The notes below the pieces were generated by a model. The model ran no database searches. It was not told where the DNA came from and was given only the letters and a program-made list of their open reading frames with translations. 64,000 bases of DNA, from positions 2,429,869-2,493,868 of the forward strand of contig OZ123195.1 in the NCBI GenBank assembly GCA_964204605.1, written 5' to 3'. Below are positions 18,875 to 28,157 of this stretch, in pieces (within the stretch, counting starts at the first letter, position 1; every line of letters begins with the position of its first letter). A program made the translations under genes and the position numbers. This stretch comes from UBA961 sp014191195. Lineage in GTDB: Bacteria; Bacteroidota; Ignavibacteria; Kapaibacteriales; UBA961.

Positions 18875-20326
18875 ATGGAAGTTACTTTACTTATTATTTA
18901 TTTCTTTTCGCTCAGTATCTTATTTGCATTTGGATTACATGGTTTAGTGATGATTTATTTCTATCATAAAACCAGAGCATACAATCCTCCTGTATTATTA
19001 GCTCAAACCGAATGGCCCCAAGTAACTATTCAATTGCCTGTATTTAATGAAGTATATGTAGTTGAACGCTTAGTAAAAGCGGTATGCGAGTTGGAATATC
19101 CAATTGATAAATTAGAAATTCAATTATTAGATGATTCTACAGATGAAACTGTTGAAGTTTCTCGCAGAATTGTTTCAGAATTTACTTCTAAAGGGTTTGA
19201 TATAAAGCATATTCACCGTATAGACCGTTCTGGCTTTAAAGCTGGGGCCCTTAAAAGTGGATTAGAAACTGCAAAAGGGGAATATATTGGAATTTTTGAT
19301 GCAGATTTTGTTCCTAATACTGATTTTCTTCAAAAGACAATTCCTCATTTCCAAAATGCAAAAATCGGCATGGTTCAAACACGATGGGAACATCTAAATG
19401 AAGATTATTCCTATTTAACCAGAGCCCAAGCATTGGCTTTAGATGGCCACTTTGTGATTGAACAGCAAGTTAGAAATAAAGCTGGTTTCTTTATTAACTT
19501 TAATGGAACAGCTGGTATTTGGCGTAAATCATGTATAGAAGATGCTGGTAATTGGCATGCAGATACTTTAGCAGAAGATTTAGATTTAAGTTATCGTGCC
19601 CAATTACGTGGCTGGAAATTTATGTTCTTAAACGATGTAACGTCACCAGCAGAATTACCAGCTGATATTAATGGCTTAAAAACTCAGCAATTCCGTTGGA
19701 CAAAAGGTGCGGTTGAAACTGCGATTAAAATATTACCTATGGTATGGAAATCTGAACTTCCATTAAAAATAAAAGCAGAATGTACTGTTCATTTAACAAG
19801 TAATATTGTATTCCCTTTTATCCTTCTTACTGCATTATTAAATGTACCTTTAGTTGTGATTAAAAATACTGTAGAAGGGTATGATAGTATTTTTACTTTA
19901 ATGGGAATATTTGTTCTTGCTTCCGTAAGTACGTTTATGTTTTATATGTATGCACAAAGAGCAATTCATCTTGATTGGCGCCGTAGACTTATGCTTTTCC
20001 CTGTTTTTATGGCTGGAAGTATGGGTTTTGCTGTTAATAATACTAAAGCAGTTTTCGAGGCACTTATTGGTAAAAAATCAGCTTTTATGCGTACTCCTAA
20101 ATATAAAATAGTAAATGGTAAAGATGATTGGAAGAAGAAAAAATATGTTCAAAAGCAACTTGGTGGTGCTATCATTGCTGAATTATTCTTTACACTCTAT
20201 TTTATAGTAGGTATATCTATTTCTTTGTTTTATTTAGAAATTGCTGCGATACCATTCCAATTGCTGTTTTTAGCTGGTTTTGGTACAGTAGGTACTTTGA
20301 GTTTAAGACATGCTTTATCAAGATAG
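18875..20326 (+). CDS. cellulose-synthase-like family 2 glycosyltransferase
   Basis: A 483-residue inner-membrane processive-type GT2 enzyme. It has an N-terminal transmembrane helix, a cytosolic GT-A domain and several C-terminal transmembrane segments. The catalytic motifs are in order: DDSTD (86-90), DAD (142-144), AEDLD (233-237) and QxxRW (271-275). These define the BcsA/hyaluronan-synthase-like group that makes beta-linked polysaccharides or glycolipids, though no bcsB, exporter or PilZ domain is nearby. It lies behind lptE and ends at a strong terminator. Confidence 0.9.
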   Translation: MEVTLLIIYFFSLSILFAFGLHGLVMIYFYHKTRAYNPPVLLAQTEWPQVTIQLPVFNEVYVVERLVKAVCELEYPIDKLEIQLLDDSTDETVEVSRRIVSEFTSKGFDIKHIHRIDRSGFKAGALKSGLETAKGEYIGIFDADFVPNTDFLQKTIPHFQNAKIGMVQTRWEHLNEDYSYLTRAQALALDGHFVIEQQVRNKAGFFINFNGTAGIWRKSCIEDAGNWHADTLAEDLDLSYRAQLRGWKFMFLNDVTSPAELPADINGLKTQQFRWTKGAVETAIKILPMVWKSELPLKIKAECTVHLTSNIVFPFILLTALLNVPLVVIKNTVEGYDSIFTLMGIFVLASVSTFMFYMYAQRAIHLDWRRRLMLFPVFMAGSMGFAVNNTKAVFEALIGKKSAFMRTPKYKIVNGKDDWKKKKYVQKQLGGAIIAELFFTLYFIVGISISLFYLEIAAIPFQLLFLAGFGTVGTLSLRHALSR

Positions 20327-20356
20327 ATATTCTACCGATAAAATTCTGTAGTTTTG

Positions 20357-20382
20357 AAGGCGCTTTTTATAGCGCCTTTTTT
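20357..20382 (+). terminator. rho-independent terminator after the GT2 gene
   Basis: AAGGCGCT (20357-20364) and AGCGCCTT (20371-20378) form a perfect eight-base stem with a six-base loop, followed by a T tract. Confidence 0.92.
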
Positions 20383-20414
20383 ATGTCCAATACCAAATAA
20401 TACTGTACATTATT

Positions 20415-21401
20415 ATGAAATTAGTAAGCTTTCAACCTGCAAAAAACATTACAAGACTTGGGATATGTGTTAATGATACAATTTATGATCTTGCTATTGC
20501 TAGATCTTTAAGTACTCTAAGTTTTACATTGCCATATCTTCCTGATGCTATCTTACCTTTTTTAGAGCTAGGAAATGCAGCTATGAATGATGCTAGCATT
20601 CTTCATCAAGATATTATAACAGATTCTTCACAATATAATACAGCTGCCTATGCATTAAATCAAGTGCATCTATTGTCTCCAATTCCTAGGCCTACTTCTA
20701 TGCGAGATGGGTATGCATTTAGACAACATGTAGAAGCTGCCCGAAGAAATCGTGGATTAGACATGATTCCCGAGTTTGATGAGATCCCAATTTTCTATTT
20801 TACCAATCATCAAGCAGTTTTTGGCCCAGGTCCAATTTCTGTTCGCCCGATGCATCTTGAACAATTAGATTTTGAATTAGAAGTAGCAATCGTTATTGGA
20901 AAACAAGGATCTGATATATCTGCCAAAGATGCAGATTCTTATATAGCAGGATATATGATAATGAATGATTGGAGTGCAAGAGCAATGCAAATGCATGAAA
21001 TGAAGCTAAATCTTGGCCCAGCAAAAGGAAAAGATTTTGCAACAACTCTTGGTCCATGGCTTATTACCAAAGATGAATTGGAATCTAAGAAAATCTCTAC
21101 TCTCAATGGTGATTCCTATGATTTAGCAATGACATGCAGTATAAATGGTATGCAAGTTTCTTCTGGGAATGTTAAAGACATGAGTTGGACATTTGCTCAG
21201 ATTATTGAAAGAGCAAGTTATGGTGTTACTCTCTATCCAGGAGATGTAATCGGTTCTGGCACATGTGGAACAGGATGTTTTCTCGAATTAAATGGTAGTA
21301 AAGTCTTTAATCCACCAATGTGGGTCAAAGAAGGTGATACTATCAATTGTTCGATAGATGCACTGGGTTCATTGGTAAATACTATTGAAGTTCGGAGATA
21401 A
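20415..21401 (+). CDS. fumarylacetoacetate hydrolase (FAH) family protein
   Basis: A 328-residue protein with the FAH C-terminal fold. Visible signature segments are the acidic metal-site region FELEVAIVIGK, AGYMIMNDWSARAMQ, the GPAKGKDFATTLGPW stretch and GDVIGSGTCGTG. FAH-superfamily enzymes hydrolyse or decarboxylate beta-diketo acids in tyrosine and aromatic degradation; the exact substrate is not clear, and no homogentisate genes are adjacent. It ends three bases before the SDR gene, so the two are co-transcribed in spite of unrelated roles. Confidence 0.88.
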   Translation: MKLVSFQPAKNITRLGICVNDTIYDLAIARSLSTLSFTLPYLPDAILPFLELGNAAMNDASILHQDIITDSSQYNTAAYALNQVHLLSPIPRPTSMRDGYAFRQHVEAARRNRGLDMIPEFDEIPIFYFTNHQAVFGPGPISVRPMHLEQLDFELEVAIVIGKQGSDISAKDADSYIAGYMIMNDWSARAMQMHEMKLNLGPAKGKDFATTLGPWLITKDELESKKISTLNGDSYDLAMTCSINGMQVSSGNVKDMSWTFAQIIERASYGVTLYPGDVIGSGTCGTGCFLELNGSKVFNPPMWVKEGDTINCSIDALGSLVNTIEVRR

Positions 21402-21404
21402 TTC

Positions 21405-22343
21405 ATGCCTAGAGTACTTATTACTGGTGGTGCCGGTTTTTTAGGATCACATCTTTGCGATAAATTTATCGGTAATGGCTACGATGTTATTTGTATGGAT
21501 AATCTTATCACGGGTTCTCCCGATAATATTGCTCATCTTATGGGTAATGCAAGATTTAGATTTATTCATCATGATGTAACGGAATATATGTACGTAGATG
21601 GAGATTTAGACGCCATTCTTCATTTTGCTTCTCCAGCTTCTCCATTAGATTATTTACGCTATCCGATACAAACATTAAAAGTAGGATCTTTGGGTACTCA
21701 TAAAGCTTTAGGATTAGCAAAAGCAAAGAAAGCTAGATTTCTTATAGCTAGTACCAGCGAAGTGTATGGAGATCCGCTTGTTCATCCACAACAAGAAGAA
21801 TATTGGGGGAATGTAAATCCTGTAGGTTCAAGAGGAGTGTATGATGAGGCAAAACGCTTTAGTGAAGCTATCACTATGGCATATCATAGATATCATGGAT
21901 TGGATACAAGAATTGTAAGGATATTCAATACCTATGGACCTAAAATGCGTATTGAAGATGGCCGCGCAATCCCTGCTTTTATGTCTCAAGCATTATTAGG
22001 CGAACCTATAACTGTATTTGGTGATGGTAGCCAAACTCGATCAATTTGCTATGTTGATGATTTAGTTGAAGGTATCTATCGTCTTTTACTCTCTGGTGAA
22101 AACAATCCAGTAAATATTGGCAATCCAGATGAGATATCTATGCTTGATTTAGCAAAGGAAATTATAGAGATTTCTGGTTCTTCATCAGAGATTATCTTTA
22201 AAAGTCTTCCTGAAGATGATCCTAAAGTTAGGCAACCGGATATAACAAAGGCGAAACATATACTTGGCTGGGAACCAAAAGTTCAAAGACGTGAAGGTTT
22301 ATTAAAAACACTAGAATATTTTCGTATGGCTTTAAAGAAGTAA
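21405..22343 (+). CDS. UDP-glucuronate decarboxylase-like extended SDR
   Basis: A 312-residue NAD-dependent sugar-nucleotide enzyme. The Rossmann motif GGAGFLG is at residues 8-14; the catalytic YxxxK is Tyr146/Lys150 (YDEAKRFSE), with the Ser/Thr-rich STSEVYGDP before it. The HFASPASPLDYL and GPKMRIEDGR segments match UXS-type UDP-glucuronate decarboxylases, which make UDP-xylose for surface glycans. A dTDP-glucose dehydratase-like role is the less likely alternative. It is coupled to the FAH gene and to the NifU-domain gene (four bases downstream). Confidence 0.88.
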   Translation: MPRVLITGGAGFLGSHLCDKFIGNGYDVICMDNLITGSPDNIAHLMGNARFRFIHHDVTEYMYVDGDLDAILHFASPASPLDYLRYPIQTLKVGSLGTHKALGLAKAKKARFLIASTSEVYGDPLVHPQQEEYWGNVNPVGSRGVYDEAKRFSEAITMAYHRYHGLDTRIVRIFNTYGPKMRIEDGRAIPAFMSQALLGEPITVFGDGSQTRSICYVDDLVEGIYRLLLSGENNPVNIGNPDEISMLDLAKEIIEISGSSSEIIFKSLPEDDPKVRQPDITKAKHILGWEPKVQRREGLLKTLEYFRMALKK

Positions 22344-22347
22344 AGAA

Positions 22348-22587
22348 ATGAATGATATCTTTGAGAGAACCGAACAAGTAATTGCAGAAGAAATTAGACC
22401 AGCTATTCAGCGTGATGGTGGTACCATTCAACTTATTAAAATAGATGAACATGGTGTAGCTTGGGTAGAATTAAAAGGTGCTTGCGCAAAATGTAGTGCT
22501 TCTTCTCTTACTATGAGAGCTGGAGTAGAAAGAATTCTAAGAAAAAGAATATCTGCTATTTCGGCAGCAAAAATGATCAATACATAA
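22348..22587 (+). CDS. NifU C-terminal-domain Fe-S scaffold protein
   Basis: A 79-residue stand-alone NifU C-terminal domain. The CxxC cluster ligands are Cys46 and Cys49 (GACAKCSASSLTM), preceded by the IRPAIQRDGGTIQL segment that is near-invariant in this family. Such proteins bind a [4Fe-4S] cluster across a dimer and pass it to apoproteins. It starts four bases after the SDR gene and is convergent with a TPR gene with one base between the stops. Confidence 0.94.
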   Translation: MNDIFERTEQVIAEEIRPAIQRDGGTIQLIKIDEHGVAWVELKGACAKCSASSLTMRAGVERILRKRISAISAAKMINT

Positions 22588-22588
22588 A

Positions 22589-23587
22589 CTATTTTTCAAT
22601 AATAGTTCCAGATCTAAAAAATGCACTCCACTTTTTTATCAAATCTTTTGATAAAGTAGCTTTTTTTACGGCTCTAAAATTGGAATATAAAGCTGTTTTA
22701 CCCTGAATGATATACCATAATTGCGATTCAGGTTGTTGGTGATCTACAGTACTTGGAGCTTGTAATGAAAGAATAAGCCAAGGAAATTCTGATTTTTTAT
22801 CCTCTTTAATATATTTCAATGTCGCTTTTGGTGCCCTCTGCTTAAAGTCTTGATAAATCATCTGAGAAAATTCTTTAAAGTTCGCATTTCTTATATCCCT
22901 TAAAGTCATCATAGCCCCATATTCTGTCCAAAGTTCCGGCTGCTCATTGTCGTGAAAAAACTCCATAAGACTAAATGTAGAATCTTCAGATATATTTTGA
23001 ACTCTCCAGTGTTCATCTACTGGCCACGGTAATGAGAATGCTTCTCCCTTTAATGTATCTCCGCCACAAATTTTATCAAAAAGCCCATTTCCTTCTTTGT
23101 CTCCTGCGCCTTTTGTAATTGATAAGTCGCTACAAGCAGATTGTTTATCACCTAAATAAGCATAAATCTGTCCCCTTAAATTTCGTAATGATGCATTATT
23201 TGGCTCTATCATTAATGCTTTGTTTAATATTGGTAAAGCTTGTTTGTGTTTATTACCATATAATAAACTTACTGTATAACTATAATATGCATCCATCAAT
23301 AAAGAATCATATGTAATAGTTAAAAGGAAGTCTTGCTCTGCTAAATCTGGTTTACCTATTTTTAAATGACATGTTCCCCGATTAAAATATGCCCTTGCCA
23401 ATGTGCTGTCTAAATTAATTGCTTTAGTATATAATTCTATAGCCTTAGGACAATCATTTGCATCATGTCTTTTCATCCCAAGCTTGAATATTTCTACTGC
23501 ATCTTGAGCACAAAATAAATCTATCGTACTGCTAAAAAGCAATAATAAAATGAATCTTGTAATTATATATAATCTATAAGGATACAT
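22589..23587 (-). CDS. exported TPR-repeat protein
   Basis: A protein of 332 residues from the ATG at 23587; an in-frame TTG at 23623 would add twelve residues ahead of the hydrophobic segment and is less likely. A signal-like N terminus (TRFILLLLFSSTIDLFCAQ) is followed by at least three clear TPR units (AIELYTKAINLDSTLARAYF, LAEQDFLLTITYDS, ALPILNKALMIEPNN). The C-terminal 150 residues have no repeat pattern and no family I recognise. A periplasmic or outer-membrane scaffolding role is possible. It sits alone between two plus-strand genes. Confidence 0.75.
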   Translation of the reverse strand: MYPYRLYIITRFILLLLFSSTIDLFCAQDAVEIFKLGMKRHDANDCPKAIELYTKAINLDSTLARAYFNRGTCHLKIGKPDLAEQDFLLTITYDSLLMDAYYSYTVSLLYGNKHKQALPILNKALMIEPNNASLRNLRGQIYAYLGDKQSACSDLSITKGAGDKEGNGLFDKICGGDTLKGEAFSLPWPVDEHWRVQNISEDSTFSLMEFFHDNEQPELWTEYGAMMTLRDIRNANFKEFSQMIYQDFKQRAPKATLKYIKEDKKSEFPWLILSLQAPSTVDHQQPESQLWYIIQGKTALYSNFRAVKKATLSKDLIKKWSAFFRSGTIIEK

Positions 23588-23690
23588 AAGAATTTTGAGA
23601 TAAGTGTATAATGCTGAAGTCAATATAACGTGTTTTAATCATCGAAAATATGTCTTGTTCTGTATATTTGCTAAAAAATGATAATCCTCT

Positions 23691-24734
23691 ATGATTTTAT
23701 GCGATAAAAATATCATCCTACCTTCATCTTTACCTTCTGGTTTTAATGATATTACTTTTATTGATGGTAGAACATTAACAAATCAAGATCTTATTGATTC
23801 AAAGTGCACTGCTTTATTTGTTCGTTCCGTTACAACAATAAATGAATCTTTATTGAAATCTTCGAATATATGTTTTGTTGGAACTGCTACTGCAGGAATT
23901 GATCATATTGATAGGAAATATCTGAATGATCGTTCGATTGCTTTTGCATCAGCCCCTGGATCTAATGCTGTAGCAGTTGCTGAATATGTATATTTTGCAT
24001 TATTATCATATTCGAATACTTATAATATATCATTGAGAGGTAAAGTGCTTGGTATATTTGGATTAGGACAAGTAGGTAAGCGAGTGGCTAAGATTGCTGA
24101 AACATTGGGAATGAAAATTATAGCATCAGATCCATTCCTTGAGGAATCAGGAATTATGTATCAGAATATACAATGGCGGAAAAAAAGGGAAATTTTACAG
24201 GAAGCCGATATTATTAGTATTCATACTCCATTAACATATCATGGTGCATATCCAACAGCATATATGTTTTCTAGAGATGAATGCGAAATAATGTCTGCAT
24301 CACTTCTTATTCAAACAAGCAGGGGTGGCATAATTGAGGAGTCAGCATTACTGAAAAAATTACAGACATCTCATCTTTTACTTGCGATTGATGTATGGGA
24401 AGAAGAGCCATTATGGAATGCCCATATTGTACATCATACATCTACATGTATGGCTACACCACATATTGCTGGATATACAAAAACCGCTAGAGAAAGGGGA
24501 GGTGAAATGATTGTAGAAGCATATGCAAGGTTTAAAGGACTTCGTATATCAGAACACATAAACAAGCAAAATTATATAGATGATAAAGATGTGTACAAAA
24601 CTCTACAGCTTCATCGATTTGCAGAAAATAAAAGGACAGTTCTTAAACATCACGATGTTGATTCTATGTACTTTGATGAATGTAGACAACATTGCTTGCA
24701 AGACATAGAGACAATGAAAGATCCACTATTATGA
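23691..24734 (+). CDS. pdxB: erythronate-4-phosphate dehydrogenase (PdxB-like)
   Basis: A 347-residue D-2-hydroxyacid dehydrogenase. The PdxB-like N-terminal domain carries the GTATAGIDHID segment, the NAD motif is GIFGLGQVGKRVA, and the catalytic Arg/Glu/His appear in QTSRGGII, DVWEEEP and PHIAGYT. The PdxB-specific spacing (PGSNAVAVAEYV, HIAGYTKTARERGG) argues against serA or ldhA. It would oxidise 4-phosphoerythronate in the DXP-dependent pyridoxal-5'-phosphate pathway, which would supply the PLP enzymes in this window. Its 3' end overlaps the ACMSD gene by six bases. Confidence 0.87.
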   Translation: MILCDKNIILPSSLPSGFNDITFIDGRTLTNQDLIDSKCTALFVRSVTTINESLLKSSNICFVGTATAGIDHIDRKYLNDRSIAFASAPGSNAVAVAEYVYFALLSYSNTYNISLRGKVLGIFGLGQVGKRVAKIAETLGMKIIASDPFLEESGIMYQNIQWRKKREILQEADIISIHTPLTYHGAYPTAYMFSRDECEIMSASLLIQTSRGGIIEESALLKKLQTSHLLLAIDVWEEEPLWNAHIVHHTSTCMATPHIAGYTKTARERGGEMIVEAYARFKGLRISEHINKQNYIDDKDVYKTLQLHRFAENKRTVLKHHDVDSMYFDECRQHCLQDIETMKDPLL

Positions 24735-25736
24735 TGTAGCAGGAAGGGCAATACCTAAAAATTCCATTGCGGATTGAGAAAATATCTGATTTTTTATGTG
24801 TTGAGGTATTGACATTTTTTCTAAAAATTCACCATGGTTTAAATCTCCTAAAGGGAAAGGATAATCTGTTCCATAGCAAATTTTATCAGCACCAAAAATT
24901 GACAGTAAATATCTGAATGCATCATCATCATGAGTAATACCGTCAATCCAAAATTTACCAATATAAGATTTGGGATCTTTGATATGATTGATATTACATA
25001 AGTCTTGTCTGGCATGCCATCCATGAGATATTCTTCCAAAAGTAAATGGGAAGGATCCTCCAGCATGACTAAACAACACTCTTAATTTTGGAAATTTATC
25101 AAAGATGCCACCAAAAATCATTGAAGTAACAGCAAGAGTTGTTTCTGCAGGCATACCCACAAGCCATTCCTGAAAATATGATTTCATTCTTTCGGCACCA
25201 GCCATATCCCAAGGATGAATCATGAGGCAAACGCCAAGTTTTTCGGCAGCTTCATAAAAAGGGAATAAAGATTCATGATCTAGATTTTTACCAAGTATAT
25301 TAGATCCTATTTGTAAACCAGGCATATTCAATTCAAGTTTACAGCGTTCCATTTCTTTAATTGCAAGAGAGATGTCTTGCATGGGAACTGTACCTAAACC
25401 AATAAAACGAGGATATTGATTGCACACAGAAGCCAAGTGATCATTCAAAAACATCGACCAATCGAGTCCATGTTCTGGTTTTGCCCAATAATTAAATAAA
25501 ACTGGAACGGTACATAATGTCATATAATCAACATGATGCATATCCATATCTTGTAAAATAGATACAGGATTCCAACAATTTTCTTGTATTTCTCTAAAAA
25601 ACACACCATCATCTCTCATCATCTTTGCAGATCCAGGTTTGTGATGATCGAGAGTAATAAAACCACCATAACCATATTTATCTTTCAAAGACGGCCAATT
25701 CTGTGGCAATATATGTGCATGAATATCTAGTTTCAT
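24729..25736 (-). CDS. ACMSD-like amidohydrolase (2-amino-3-carboxymuconate-semialdehyde decarboxylase)
   Basis: A 335-residue metal-dependent decarboxylase of the amidohydrolase superfamily. All five expected zinc ligands are in place: His6 and His8 (DIHAHILP), His174 (IHPWD), His224 (SHAGGSFPF) and Asp291 (YGTDYPFPLG). Spacing and length agree with bacterial ACMSD of the kynurenine / 3-hydroxyanthranilate and 2-nitrobenzoate pathways. No kynureninase or 3-hydroxyanthranilate dioxygenase gene is in the window. It is the last gene of the long minus-strand run, 16 bases behind the fused ATPase. Confidence 0.88.
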   Translation of the reverse strand: MKLDIHAHILPQNWPSLKDKYGYGGFITLDHHKPGSAKMMRDDGVFFREIQENCWNPVSILQDMDMHHVDYMTLCTVPVLFNYWAKPEHGLDWSMFLNDHLASVCNQYPRFIGLGTVPMQDISLAIKEMERCKLELNMPGLQIGSNILGKNLDHESLFPFYEAAEKLGVCLMIHPWDMAGAERMKSYFQEWLVGMPAETTLAVTSMIFGGIFDKFPKLRVLFSHAGGSFPFTFGRISHGWHARQDLCNINHIKDPKSYIGKFWIDGITHDDDAFRYLLSIFGADKICYGTDYPFPLGDLNHGEFLEKMSIPQHIKNQIFSQSAMEFLGIALPATS

Positions 25737-25752
25737 GTATGATTATACCTAT

Positions 25753-27525
25753 TTAAGAAAAAGAATGATTTCCTGGAATCGCATCAATAAGACGTTGTGT
25801 ATATTCTTGTTGCGGATTTTCATAGATATCTCTAGCATTCCCTATTTCAATTATAGACCCAGCATTCATCACTGCGATACGATCACTAATAAACTTAACA
25901 ACGCTTAGATCATGGGAAATAAAAATATAAGTAAGCTTGAACTCTTCGCGTAATTGCACCAAAAGATTTAATACTTGTGCTTGAACAGATACATCTAAGG
26001 CAGACACAGATTCATCGCAAATGAGAAATTCAGGTTTTAGTGCAAGAGCACGTGCAATACAAATTCTTTGTCTTTGCCCGCCAGAAAATTCATGAGGATA
26101 ATTGCTAAAATGATATGGTTCAAGATTTACTTTATCTAGTAAATACAGCACATATTCTTTTCTTTGTTTTTCATTATCAAGTACTTTATGAACATTTAGC
26201 ACTTCCATTATTGCGCTGCCCACAGATAATCTAGGATTTAAAGAACTATATGGGTCTTGAAAAATGATCTGAAAATTCTTTCTTAAACCTTTTAATTCAT
26301 GCTTAGATAAAGACCTAATATCTTGTCCTTTAAACATAATAGAACCATCTGTTGGCTCTACTAATCGTAAAATAGCTCTTCCTGTAGTTGTTTTACCGCA
26401 ACCTGATTCGCCAACTAATCCAAGGGTTTCACCTGGTTTAACATCAAAAGAGATACCGTCTACAGCTTTTACCATTTCGGAAGAATTCCCAAAAAGACCG
26501 CTATTTCTCATTGGAAAATATACTTTTAAATTGTCAACTGTTAATAAAGGCCTTAGTGCAGATAACTCTTCATTTCTTTTATTTATTTGTTCTTCAGAGA
26601 CAATATTATGTTCTACAACTTCATCTATCGAAACATGTGCAAGAGACTTAGCAGTGATGGAACCATCTGGATTTTCATCCATAAAATCACGAACTGTAGG
26701 TAAAATGTGCAGTTTTTTGTCTAAGCGAGGACGGCAAGCTAATAATCCTTTGGTATATGGATGTTGAGGATGTTGAAAGATATCTTGAACACTACCTTGT
26801 TCAACAATTTTTCCTTTATACATTACTATGATATCATCGGCAATTTCAGAAACAACACCTAAATCATGAGTAATGAACATCATACCCATATTATGTTTTT
26901 TTTGTAAATCTCTCATTAAATCAAGTATTGTAGCCTGAACAGTAACATCTAAAGCAGTTGTCGGTTCATCGGCAATTAAAAGGGATGGATTGCAGCTCAT
27001 GGCCATAGCAATCATCACTCTTTGCTTTTGTCCACCAGATAATTGATGTGGATATTGATCAATCATTGCTTCTGGACGGGGTAATTGTGCTTCTTTCATT
27101 AATTGCAAAACTCTATGTCTGGCTTCTTCCTTAGAGATATTTTCATGGAGTATAATTGCTTCCATAATTTGTTGTCCACATTTAATAACAGGATTAAGCG
27201 AAGTCATAGGTTCTTGAAAAATCATAGATATTTGATTTCCCCGGTATTTTCGCATTTTATCTTCGGGTAAAGACAGTAAATCGGTTTGTGAACCATCTTG
27301 TTCTGTGAATAATATCTCGCCCTGAATTATGCGTCCTGGTGGGTCTGGAATTAATCGCATTACGCTTAAAGAAGTAACACTTTTTCCTGAACCTGATTCA
27401 CCTACAATTCCTAAAGTTTTTCCACGCTCAACAGAAAAGCTAATATCTTGCACAGCTTGATGAGTACGTTCTTCGGAACGAAATTCAGTAATAAGATTTT
27501 TTACCTGTAATAAAGGTGTATTCAT
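25753..27525 (-). CDS. fused DppD-DppF-type dipeptide/oligopeptide ABC ATPase
   Basis: A 590-residue protein with two complete nucleotide-binding domains. The first has Walker A GESGSGKS (42-49) and signature LSGGQKQR; the second (from about residue 325) has Walker A GESGCGKT and signature FSGGQRQR. Each is followed by the oligopeptide-type C-terminal tail (HPQHPYTKGLLACRP in the first). The order is the same as in GsiA/YejF. It would energise import of peptides or similar solutes through permeases encoded elsewhere. It has a 77-base gap to ridA and 16 bases to the ACMSD gene. Confidence 0.94.
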   Translation of the reverse strand: MNTPLLQVKNLITEFRSEERTHQAVQDISFSVERGKTLGIVGESGSGKSVTSLSVMRLIPDPPGRIIQGEILFTEQDGSQTDLLSLPEDKMRKYRGNQISMIFQEPMTSLNPVIKCGQQIMEAIILHENISKEEARHRVLQLMKEAQLPRPEAMIDQYPHQLSGGQKQRVMIAMAMSCNPSLLIADEPTTALDVTVQATILDLMRDLQKKHNMGMMFITHDLGVVSEIADDIIVMYKGKIVEQGSVQDIFQHPQHPYTKGLLACRPRLDKKLHILPTVRDFMDENPDGSITAKSLAHVSIDEVVEHNIVSEEQINKRNEELSALRPLLTVDNLKVYFPMRNSGLFGNSSEMVKAVDGISFDVKPGETLGLVGESGCGKTTTGRAILRLVEPTDGSIMFKGQDIRSLSKHELKGLRKNFQIIFQDPYSSLNPRLSVGSAIMEVLNVHKVLDNEKQRKEYVLYLLDKVNLEPYHFSNYPHEFSGGQRQRICIARALALKPEFLICDESVSALDVSVQAQVLNLLVQLREEFKLTYIFISHDLSVVKFISDRIAVMNAGSIIEIGNARDIYENPQQEYTQRLIDAIPGNHSFS

Positions 27526-27602
27526 AATATGATTAGATACAAAGAATAGATATTGACAATAAATTAAGGTTTTAGGAATAGATGAATATCGTTAGAACTT
27601 GC

Positions 27603-28148
27603 TTATCTGCTTATTAAAGCAATAGTTTCAATTTCAATTAAGACATCTTTCGGTAATCGGCTAACTTCTACAGTACTTCTTGCTGGTTTTGATTCCCCAA
27701 AATATTCATTATACACTGTATTAATTACAGGAAAATCGCTCATATTTTTAATAAATACTGTTGTTTTAACAACATCATTGGCGGTAAGCCCAGCAGCTTT
27801 TAATAATGCATCAATATTTGCAAGAACTTGCTTTGTTTGAGCAGCTATATCACCTTCGCCAATAATATGAGTTCCATCGGCTGATAATGGTATTTGGCCT
27901 GATAAAAACAATACATTGCCTGCAAAAATACCTTGTGAATAGGGTCCAATGGGTGCAGGGGCTTTGTCTGTTAATAATATTTTTTTCATAGATTTTTTGG
28001 AAGAGATAAATGGAATTGTATCATTATTGGAAATTGCTAAACTAGGGAAATGACAATAAAAGAACAGAGAAATCAGAAAGACAATTGTAAAATAATAAGA
28101 AGAAATATATGAATCCCAATTTTTGGGTACACTTTGTTTATAAATCAT
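27603..28148 (-). CDS. ridA: RidA-family protein with signal-peptide-like N-terminal extension
   Basis: The core (from residue 54, MKKILLTDKA) is a complete RidA enamine/imine deaminase with the diagnostic Arg in PARSTVEV and Glu in IEIETIAL. Fifty-three residues precede it, with a hydrophobic stretch YYFTIVFLISLFFYCHFPSL. The start at 28148 is preceded by AAAGGTGA (28159-28152), which overlaps the stop of the upstream gene; the internal ATG at 27989 has no purine-rich site. That favours the long form and an exported or membrane-anchored RidA, which is unusual because RidA normally works in the cytoplasm. The short form remains possible. Confidence 0.8.
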   Translation of the reverse strand: MIYKQSVPKNWDSYISSYYFTIVFLISLFFYCHFPSLAISNNDTIPFISSKKSMKKILLTDKAPAPIGPYSQGIFAGNVLFLSGQIPLSADGTHIIGEGDIAAQTKQVLANIDALLKAAGLTANDVVKTTVFIKNMSDFPVINTVYNEYFGESKPARSTVEVSRLPKDVLIEIETIALISR

Positions 28149-28157
28149 ACTTCACCT

